Below are positions 1-5,051 of a stretch of DNA of 5,051 bases, piece after piece; the stretch's first letter is position 1; each line of letters begins with the position of its first letter. The notes beneath the pieces were generated by a model. That model was not told where the DNA came from. It was given only the letters and a program-made list of their open reading frames with translations, and did no database searches. The translations under genes and the position numbers were made by a program. Source of the stretch: Ignavibacteria bacterium. GTDB lineage: Bacteria > Bacteroidota > Ignavibacteria > UBA10030 > SZUA-254. Where the stretch lies: positions 26,777 to 31,827 of the forward strand of contig VBOC01000018.1 of NCBI GenBank assembly GCA_005877655.1, read 5' to 3'.

Positions 1-3000
1 GGCTGAGCGCCTGCAGCTGCACGGGAAGAGTCAGAGGCTGGTGATTAATGCTGTCGACGCTTGCAAAGAGTCTCGGAAAGGCAATGTTCAGCGCCGGATC
101 ACCGAGCAGGAAGTACTTCCGGTCATTGTCCGATGCGAGAACCTGCTTCGTGCGGTAGACGACATCGCCAAGCCTCTGAGGCCGGACGCGGCCTGTGCTG
201 TCAAGCTGAAAGAGATTCTGAAAGAGGAGCAGATTGAGCGTCCTGTTCTGGCTGGCGAAGACGGGTCGCGTCGCCGAGAATGTCGCGATGGCTCCCGCCC
301 CGGGCATCGCCTGAAGGACTTCCCCCCCGCTCTGTTCTGTGAGCTGATCGAACGCGGAAAAGTTGCAGGTTGCCGCCACGAGGAAGAAATATTTGCCCTT
401 ATTCTGAAAATGAGAAAAGTCCGTTTCTTTCACCAGCACATGCTCGTGCGTCCAGAGGTGCGGGTTGCCGTGACCGGAAAAGTTGAGGATCAGCGTACCC
501 TGATTAACCTGATTCTCAATCGCCGCGGTGACGGACGGCTTTCTTCGTCCTTCGGGCGTGAAGAGGGTCGGGAATTCGAACTCATAGATTTTTTTGATAT
601 CGAAGAGGGCGGGAACATTCAGGGCCACTTGTTCCGCGTGATCGACGTGGAGGGTTCCGTCATTCTCGACTGTGCCGTTGGATGAAGTCCCGGCCAGGGC
701 GTCGTCCGCTACGAAGGTCACCCGGATCTTCCAGGGATCTTCGACCGGACCCCTCTCGTACTCGATGATCTTATCGACCATGACATTTGCTTCCGCCGGC
801 GAACGCGCCGTCAGCCGGCCCATGCCCAAATCCACGCGGGCAGTATTGCCGAGGATTCCAAAATCGTCGTCGCTCGCGTAGGTTCCGAGGGGATCGTACG
901 ACTCCGCCGTTTCCCATGCCGGTATCCAATCCGGTCCCGCTGCGATGATGCGGCGGTAATCGTAATCGCCGTCGCCGAAAAGGAGCGCGTAGAGGGGAGG
1001 CCTCGACCAGTTATTATAAACGTACCGCAGGTAATTCCTGATCGCGGCAGGGCTCGGCAGGCCGCCGCCAAATTCGTTATAAATCATATCGACATCGGCA
1101 ACAATCGTTCTCAGGGGACGACCCGGTTGCTGATCCCGGAATGATTTCAAACGAAACGCGGCGGGCGCGAAATCCGAATGTGTGACAATCACCTCGTCGG
1201 CTTCGGTCGGGTCGCCGTGAAGATTCTGATTCGGCACTCTCGTCAGAGCTCCCGCTGTCATGTATCCGTTCTGCCCTACGACATACAATTCCCTCGCCGA
1301 TCCGGCGGCAAGCTGAATCTGAAAAGAGCAGGTGTCCGCCGAGATCCGTGGGTTTGAGATCACCATCGCGCTGTCGAATCTCGTCACGTCGAAAACCGAA
1401 ACCGGTCCGCCGCTAAACCCGGTGGCATCGTACTCGACCACCGCCGACGTATCTTGTGCATGAAAATTAAACAAATCGTTGACAGCCTTTAACTTCCGCT
1501 GGTAGAAGATTTCATACCAGTCAATATAGCCCGTCCCTCCCGAGCTCGCGGTTGAATAGGCGAAGCGCAGCTGGCTGAGTTCGTCCGGATAAAAAGGAAT
1601 GAGCGATCGGTTGGCGAAGGCTTCTACCAATTGCCGGGCAAAATCGCTTCCAACGTCGGTTCGGTTGATGCCGACGGATGAACCGAGCTGGACACCATGC
1701 TCGCTGATTGTAAATGTCGAGAACGCATTCGATTGTGCGCCCAGGTGGAACCGGTAATTAACGGGCTTCGAAGTGTCAACGCCTGGAATCGAGAGCAGTT
1801 CGGTCATCTGATCCCCGTTCGTCAAGGGAGGACCCAGCCATTCAAGCCCCGAGGAGAGCAGGTTGACGCGGTCATCCTCACGAAACACCTTTCCGAGGAC
1901 TGTGGACTGGGCCGGAACCCCCGGCTGTATAAGGGTAGGGACTACAACCATCTGCCTGCTGGGCCCGTTCCCGAACGTCAGCCAGTAATAGTCTGTCTCT
2001 GTGAAATGGTTAAGATAGTGTCCGAAAGTCTTGTTCGCGGGGTTATATTTCCAGCCGCGCGTACCCTTCGCGTAAAAAACGATATAATCATTGGGGTCCA
2101 GGGTTCCCATCGTCCCGGCATCGTTCACAAACACGGCGCTTTCCAGGAGGTCGTCAATAGAAGCGGCCGCAGGGTCGGCGGCCGGCTCGTAACCGCCGTT
2201 CCCGAAGATTCTGATCGTGTGTGGGTCGACGCCGGAGGGTATCCCTGCGCCCAACAGTGTTTGACCGGTAATTTTGTAGATGCCGTCGGTTGCAATCGGA
2301 AACCGGAACCAGATCCCCGAACTAAGGACGCTGTTAACAAGCGTCGCCTTTTTGGCCGCAGATGAAACGCCCCCGGCGAAGGCCGCATCATTGACGGCCG
2401 TTCCCCTGGTGAGGACATCCCCCGGGCCAGCGTTGGCGCCCGAGGGGGCAAAATTTATGCGCACCACAATCCGGGAATACCGTCTCAGAGTACGGCTGGC
2501 CGCGCTATATCGCAGCGGGTTTATCGAGAGCTCTCCGAGAACGACTCCGCGTGTTTCTCCCACATTCATGATCGAGGCGATTGCCGGAGGAACAAAATCC
2601 GCCGTGGCGTAGGCGGCGGGATCGAGCCTGTAGTCGCGAACCCCATCCATGTTGTCCCGGCGGACATCGGGGACCGGAGCCAGGGTAATGTCGCGGATCT
2701 CCTCGTACTCTGCCGCGAGAATATCAACCGCGTTCCCCGAACGCGCGTTCAACCGGAGGGAGATAACCCTGTCCGGCAGCTCGGGATATCCCGGACGCTG
2801 CCGCCCGCTCAATCGGCTCGCTCCAAAATCGTAACGGACGAATTGTTCCCCCCCCGAGCTCACTCTCGAGGGAGAACGATGCTGCGGAGTGTACTGTATG
2901 GTGATCCCGTTCCGATCAGACTGCAAGATCTTCACGTCGCTTGATTGGGAGAAGGAAGAATTCACAAATATCGAGGACAGGAAGATCGCCATCCCTGCCG

Positions 3001-3034
3001 GCTTCGTTGCAATATTGCACGGATAAAATTTCAA
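1..3034 (-). CDS. porU: PorU-like type IX secretion sortase (C25 peptidase), 3' end outside window
   Basis: The minus strand is open from a TTG at 3034 to the left edge (1011 codons, no stop or frameshift); the C-terminus is missing. PorU is a cell-surface cysteine protease that removes the C-terminal signal of T9SS cargo and attaches the cargo to the surface. Using the TTG start: residues 1-30 form a signal peptide (Lys2 and Lys11, hydrophobic AGMAIFLSSIFV, then SFSQ); about 30-220 resemble a gingipain-type propeptide region (GYPELP, and RIVVRINF near its end); about 240-400 carry PorU-typical GIYKITGQTLL, NDYIVFYAKGTRGW and TDYYWLTFG; about 615-985 are the Peptidase_C25 domain with LLFGDGDYDYR (684-694), YASDDDFGIL (719-728), GMGRLTARSPAEA, SGHGNP with catalytic His855, ATCNFSAFD with catalytic Cys890, and LLGDPALNI near 979. 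The long N-terminal region argues for PorU over a secreted gingipain. A later ATG at 2992 is possible, but it leaves a signal peptide with no basic residue. There is no clear ribosome binding site. The gene follows a leader RNA and terminator. Confidence 0.9.
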   Translation of the reverse strand, partial: MKFYPCNIATKPAGMAIFLSSIFVNSSFSQSSDVKILQSDRNGITIQYTPQHRSPSRVSSGGEQFVRYDFGASRLSGRQRPGYPELPDRVISLRLNARSGNAVDILAAEYEEIRDITLAPVPDVRRDNMDGVRDYRLDPAAYATADFVPPAIASIMNVGETRGVVLGELSINPLRYSAASRTLRRYSRIVVRINFAPSGANAGPGDVLTRGTAVNDAAFAGGVSSAAKKATLVNSVLSSGIWFRFPIATDGIYKITGQTLLGAGIPSGVDPHTIRIFGNGGYEPAADPAAASIDDLLESAVFVNDAGTMGTLDPNDYIVFYAKGTRGWKYNPANKTFGHYLNHFTETDYYWLTFGNGPSRQMVVVPTLIQPGVPAQSTVLGKVFREDDRVNLLSSGLEWLGPPLTNGDQMTELLSIPGVDTSKPVNYRFHLGAQSNAFSTFTISEHGVQLGSSVGINRTDVGSDFARQLVEAFANRSLIPFYPDELSQLRFAYSTASSGGTGYIDWYEIFYQRKLKAVNDLFNFHAQDTSAVVEYDATGFSGGPVSVFDVTRFDSAMVISNPRISADTCSFQIQLAAGSARELYVVGQNGYMTAGALTRVPNQNLHGDPTEADEVIVTHSDFAPAAFRLKSFRDQQPGRPLRTIVADVDMIYNEFGGGLPSPAAIRNYLRYVYNNWSRPPLYALLFGDGDYDYRRIIAAGPDWIPAWETAESYDPLGTYASDDDFGILGNTARVDLGMGRLTARSPAEANVMVDKIIEYERGPVEDPWKIRVTFVADDALAGTSSNGTVENDGTLHVDHAEQVALNVPALFDIKKIYEFEFPTLFTPEGRRKPSVTAAIENQVNQGTLILNFSGHGNPHLWTHEHVLVKETDFSHFQNKGKYFFLVAATCNFSAFDQLTEQSGGEVLQAMPGAGAIATFSATRPVFASQNRTLNLLLFQNLFQLDSTGRVRPQRLGDVVYRTKQVLASDNDRKYFLLGDPALNIAFPRLFASVDSINHQPLTLPVQLQALS

Positions 3035-3052
3035 TGTTGTTCATGACCGCAT

Positions 3053-3094
3053 AAAAAAAAAGACCGAATGACAGGTTGCCCTGACATTCGGTCT
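3053..3094 (-). terminator. Intrinsic terminator in the porU leader
   Basis: Read on the minus strand, a 15-nt arm at 3094-3080 (AGACCGAATGTCAGG) pairs with 3075-3061 (CCTGTCATTCGGTCT), with one T-T mismatch and a GCAA (GNRA) loop. Eight T residues follow at 3060-3053. The T-tract exists only on the minus strand; on the plus strand the hairpin is followed by GCCCGC, so it should stop minus-strand transcription only. It lies after the minus-strand promoters and 18 nt before the likely porU TTG start. No protein gene upstream on this strand needs terminating, so it is either an attenuator for porU or the end of a small RNA gene. Confidence 0.88.
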
Positions 3095-3106
3095 GCCCGC
3101 AATCGA

Positions 3107-3210
3107 TTGTCAAAGGTTCCTCGTTTGAATCAGGAGAATCCGGCTATATAGGCCGGATCCATCCCGCATCAATGGTAAAGCTATCGAAGCGGGACAAGAA
3201 CCTTTAACAA
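3107..3210 (-). ncRNA. Candidate structured leader RNA: three-way junction
   Basis: On the minus strand, P1 pairs 3210-3198 (TTGTTAAAGGTTC) with 3119-3107 (GAACCTTTGACAA): 13 bp including one U-G. Inside P1, P2 pairs CCCGC at 3193-3189 with GCGGG at 3167-3163, continues after one T-T mismatch as TCGAT/ATTGA (3187-3183 with 3173-3169), and is capped by a 9-nt loop AGCTTTACC. P3 pairs ATCCGGC (3158-3152) with GCCGGAT (3144-3138), with a 7-nt loop CTATATA. The joining strands are TTGT, ATGG and an 18-nt J3/1 containing CCTGATTC. The G-U pairs in P1 and P2 would be A-C mismatches on the plus strand, which supports the minus strand. An intrinsic terminator begins 12 nt after P1. I tried purine, TPP, fluoride, cobalamin, SAM and c-di-GMP motifs and recognised none. 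It may be a riboswitch or attenuator, or an independent sRNA of roughly 170-195 nt. Confidence 0.6.
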
Positions 3211-3229
3211 AACTCTATGCGGTCGCCCT

Positions 3230-3257
3230 AATATAGAACAAAATAATTTCGTATCAA
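3230..3257 (-). promoter_or_regulatory. Possible second, proximal minus-strand promoter
   Basis: TTGATA (3257-3252) followed after 16 nt by TATATT (3235-3230) gives a second plausible promoter, overlapping the -10 of the distal one. Predicted start is near 3223, which would put P1 about 13 nt from the 5' end. The region is AT-rich, so chance matches are more likely than for the distal promoter. Confidence 0.4.
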
Positions 3258-3284
3258 TATAGGAAAAGTTCACCGGATTGTCAA
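3256..3284 (-). promoter_or_regulatory. Sigma70-type promoter for the leader RNA and porU (distal)
   Basis: On the minus strand a perfect -35 TTGACA (3284-3279) is separated by 17 nt from a -10 TATATT (3261-3256). The predicted transcript start is near 3249, about 40 nt before P1 of the structured RNA. The match to consensus and the ideal spacing make this the strongest promoter visible in the window. Confidence 0.72.
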
Positions 3285-3292
3285 TAGCCGAG

Positions 3293-3321
3293 TTGATTTT
3301 AACCCGTAGAATATGTAAATT
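3293..3321 (+). promoter_or_regulatory. Candidate promoter of the GT5-gmhB-lipoprotein operon
   Basis: TTGATT (3293-3298), a 17-nt spacer, and TAAATT (3316-3321) predict a start near 3328 and a 5' leader of about 35 nt. TAGAAT at 3307 is an alternative -10. It is placed back to back with the minus-strand promoter; the two -35 boxes are 8 bp apart. No Shine-Dalgarno sequence is visible before the ATG at 3363 (CCCCGGTAACACA). Confidence 0.45.
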
Positions 3322-3362
3322 AGATGAAATTCAAATGATTTTAGTACTTCCCCGGTAACACA

Positions 3363-4229
3363 ATGCCCAAGCCGATCGATATCCTTTATGTTGCGAGCGA
3401 GGCGGATCCCTTCATCAAGTCGGGGTCGATAGGCGACCTTGCCGGAAGCCTTCCAAAAACCGTCAAGGCAATGGGGCATGACATCCGGGTCATGCTGCCC
3501 GGGTACAGCAGCATCAACTGCCGGCGATTCCAGATCCACAACCTGCTTCGGATGAAGGATTTCGAGATCCCGGTGAGCGGGCGAAGCGAGCAGGCAAGCG
3601 TAAGGTCTTCCTACCTCAACAGCGAGAATCAGAAGGTTCTGGTATACTTTCTCGCCAACGATCGCTACTTTAATAGAGAGGGTCTGTATTTTCATCCCGC
3701 GACCAAGAAGCACTTCGCCGATAACGATGAGCGGTTCATTTTCTTCTGCCGCGGCGTCCTCGAAACCCTGAAAAAGCTCCGCTGGCAGCCGCAAATCATT
3801 CACTGCAACGACTGGCAGTGCGGCCTCATACCGGCGTATCTGGACTCTATTTATAAAAACGATCCCTTTTTCCGTAATGTGAAGACTGTGTTCACCGTGT
3901 TCAGCCTCGCTTCTCACGGATCGTTCCCGAAAAACTCATTCGAAAAGGCGGGCCTCCCATCCGGGCTCTACGGGGAATACGGGGACGATCTCGGGCGCCT
4001 CAATTTCCTTACGGCGGGGCTTGCCTTTGCAGACGTCATTACGACCCTCGGCAACAGGGCCGACCGGGGAATCCGGATCTCCCCCCAGGACGACGTCGAC
4101 AGGGTGCTGCAGGCCCGCAAAAACAGCATCGTTCCGATGGGTAATGCCTCGCACAATGGAAACGGTCAGGGCCTCCTCGCAATGAAATTCATCGACGTGT
4201 ACCGCGAGCTGGCAAAAAACGGCCGATGA
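3363..4229 (+). CDS. Short glycogen/starch synthase-like protein, GT5 N-terminal domain only
   Basis: The 288-residue protein matches the N-terminal Rossmann domain of GT5 glycogen/starch synthases. It opens with DILYVASEADPFIKSG, has a GHDIRVMLPGY strand at 38-48, NDRYFNREGLYF at 99-110, the DNDERFIFFCRGVLE helix at 120-134, IIHCNDWQCGLIPAYL at 145-160 (canonical family form HxHDWHxAL), and NFLTAGLAFADVITT at 214-228. Full GlgA is about 480 residues; the C-terminal GT-B half with the catalytic glutamate is absent. The ADP-glucose motif KTGGLGD is altered to KSGSIGD (19-25). The next gene starts at the stop, with no remnant of the missing domain, so this is not a recent frameshift. Comparable short proteins are known from Bacteroidota, so I read it as a complete member of a GT5-N family. 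Classical glycogen synthase activity is unlikely; the true role is unknown. First gene of a plus-strand operon, divergent from porU. Confidence 0.85.
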   Translation: MPKPIDILYVASEADPFIKSGSIGDLAGSLPKTVKAMGHDIRVMLPGYSSINCRRFQIHNLLRMKDFEIPVSGRSEQASVRSSYLNSENQKVLVYFLANDRYFNREGLYFHPATKKHFADNDERFIFFCRGVLETLKKLRWQPQIIHCNDWQCGLIPAYLDSIYKNDPFFRNVKTVFTVFSLASHGSFPKNSFEKAGLPSGLYGEYGDDLGRLNFLTAGLAFADVITTLGNRADRGIRISPQDDVDRVLQARKNSIVPMGNASHNGNGQGLLAMKFIDVYRELAKNGR

Positions 4230-4813
4230 GTCATATCGGGATTTTCCTCGACCGGGACGGCACCATCAACGAGGAAGTCGATTATCTCTCATCTCCGCTT
4301 GATCTCCGCCTGATTCCCGGCTCCGCCGACGCGATCCACGAAGCGAACGAGGCGGGATACAAGGTTGTGATTATCACCAATCAGTCCGGGATCGCCCGGG
4401 GCATCCTGACCGAGGATCAACTCGCGGAAATTCACACTGCCCTTCTCTCAACGCTTCTCGAACACGACGCCCGCGTGGACGCAATACTGTACTGCCCCCA
4501 TCACCCCGACTTCGGGGTACCTCCCTACCGCACGAGCTGCAACTGCCGGAAACCGAATACCGGCATGATCGACTCCGCCGCAAAGACGCTCTCGATCGAC
4601 GTCAAGAAATCGTTCGTCATCGGCGATCGGATGATTGACGTCCAGACCGGCAACAACAGCGGCGCGACCTCCGTTCTCGTTCTGACAGGGTACGGCAAGC
4701 AGGAATTGAAACTATGCCGCGAGAACGAGGTCCCGATCGGACACGTTGCAGACAACCTCCACGACGCCGTACAGTTCATCAAGCAGACAATTAATCAAGA
4801 GCAAAGCTACTAA
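4226..4813 (+). CDS. gmhB: D-glycero-D-manno-heptose 1,7-bisphosphate 7-phosphatase-like HAD protein
   Basis: This 195-residue cytoplasmic HAD phosphatase has full GmhB/HisB-N family motifs. Motif I is FLDRDGT, with nucleophile Asp9 and acid/base Asp11; motif II is ITNQSG (50-55); motif III lysine is Lys109 in CRKP; motif IV is GDRMIDVQTG (133-142) with Asp134 and Asp138. A zinc site is formed by Cys90, His92, Cys105 and Cys107 (CPHHPD and CNC). The length is normal for GmhB, which removes the 7-phosphate of heptose bisphosphate on the way to ADP- or GDP-heptose for LPS or S-layer glycans. Sequence alone does not settle the anomer or exclude histidinol-phosphate or another sugar phosphate as substrate. 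The ATG overlaps the stop of the GT5 gene (ATGA), indicating translational coupling. The lipoprotein gene follows after 9 nt. Confidence 0.9.
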   Translation: MSHIGIFLDRDGTINEEVDYLSSPLDLRLIPGSADAIHEANEAGYKVVIITNQSGIARGILTEDQLAEIHTALLSTLLEHDARVDAILYCPHHPDFGVPPYRTSCNCRKPNTGMIDSAAKTLSIDVKKSFVIGDRMIDVQTGNNSGATSVLVLTGYGKQELKLCRENEVPIGHVADNLHDAVQFIKQTINQEQSY

Positions 4814-4822
4814 ACACTGTGA

Positions 4823-5051
4823 ATGAACGCCCGTAGTCTCGCGTCCGTAGTGTTGCTTTTTTTCATACTCCTCCCTTCGGGCTGCAGCGAAGACCCCGGC
4901 GAGGTCGGCAAGGCCCTGTTGACGGATCTGGATACGCTTCATCTCGAAACGAGAGCACTATCGGGAACTTCCTCATCCAATTTTCTCAATCGAATCAACG
5001 GGAACTCGGGCCGGGCGCTTGTGGGCCTCTATCAGGATCTCGAAGCGCGTA
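4823..5051 (+). CDS. Putative lipoprotein, 5' part only
   Basis: An open frame from the ATG at 4823 runs off the right edge; 76 residues are visible. The N-terminus has Arg4, a hydrophobic core SVVLLFFILLP (8-18) and LPSGC ending in Cys21, a lipobox with Pro at -3, so the mature protein should be lipidated at Cys21. The next residues, SEDP, are acidic, which in Bacteroidota can mark export to the cell surface (inference). The mature start (EVGKALLTDLDTLHLETRAL, then GRALVGLYQDLEAR) recalls the opening of DUF4270-like lipoproteins, where 'LVG' is followed by a domain of beta strands; I hold that assignment weakly. It lies 9 nt downstream of gmhB, so probably in the same transcript. A GTG at 4819 is in another frame and stops at once. 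Confidence 0.7.
   Translation, partial: MNARSLASVVLLFFILLPSGCSEDPGEVGKALLTDLDTLHLETRALSGTSSSNFLNRINGNSGRALVGLYQDLEAR

Noticed and set aside
41..685. 214-codon plus-strand open frame
   Set aside because: It lies exactly opposite the catalytic C25 domain (His855, Cys890) of the minus-strand gene, is rich in charged residues and resembles no family; an antisense shadow.
1697..2365. 222-codon plus-strand open frame and overlapping small frames
   Set aside because: Antisense to a continuous PorU-like coding frame with recognisable motifs; GC-rich sequence easily yields long opposite-strand frames.
3100..3109. Perfect palindrome CAATCGATTG as a protein operator
   Set aside because: Ten bases is short, and it overlaps P1 and the P2-like repeat, which explain it better.
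2916..3113. 65-codon minus-strand frame running through the terminator and the porU start
   Set aside because: It would begin upstream of the terminator hairpin and ends inside porU in another frame; a leader peptide is conceivable, but nothing supports it.
3107..3210. Structured element as tRNA, hammerhead ribozyme or a familiar riboswitch
   Set aside because: GATTCAAAC and CAATGGTAAAGC only superficially recall tRNA T- and D-arms and are on opposite strands; CTGATTC lacks the hammerhead CTGATGA/GAAA core; no TPP, purine, fluoride, SAM, cobalamin or c-di-GMP consensus was recognised.
3270..3917. 215-codon minus-strand open frame
   Set aside because: Opposite the GT5 protein and across the divergent promoters; no recognisable domain.
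1..5051. Insertion sequences, CRISPR repeats, attachment sites, rRNA
   Set aside because: No transposase, terminal inverted repeats, spaced direct repeats or rRNA signatures were seen.

Overview
This window looks like chromosomal DNA from the Bacteroidota/Chlorobiota/Ignavibacteriota group. The reasons are a PorU-type C25 peptidase (type IX secretion is essentially confined to this group), a short GT5-only 'starch synthase' of a kind known from Bacteroidota, and the lack of clear Shine-Dalgarno sequences before the starts. The promoters look like ordinary TTGACA/TATATT rather than the divergent Bacteroidetes type, so I lean towards an Ignavibacteria- or Chlorobi-like lineage. That placement is inference.

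Layout: positions 1-3034 are one long minus-strand gene that runs off the left edge. It encodes the signal peptide, N-terminal region and catalytic C25 domain of a PorU-like sortase, with a His/Cys catalytic pair. Positions 3035-3362 form an AT-rich divergent intergenic region with back-to-back promoters. Its minus-strand side holds a candidate structured RNA (3107-3210) followed by a strong intrinsic terminator (3053-3094), which ends only 18 nt before the likely porU start. Positions 3363-5051 are a plus-strand operon: a GT5 N-terminal-domain protein, a gmhB-like HAD phosphatase (ATGA overlap), and the start of a lipoprotein gene that runs off the right edge.

The most interesting element is the porU leader. 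A promoter leads to a three-way-junction RNA with a 13-bp closing stem, then a GNRA-capped terminator, then the gene. Two G-U pairs on the minus strand would be A-C mismatches on the plus strand, which favours the minus strand as the folded one. The 12 nt across the P1 3' end and the spacer before the terminator nearly duplicate one arm of an internal helix, and a junction strand resembles one arm of the terminator. Both allow switch-like alternative pairings. I do not recognise it as a known riboswitch class. It could be an attenuator or riboswitch controlling T9SS sortase expression, or an independent small RNA with its own terminator.
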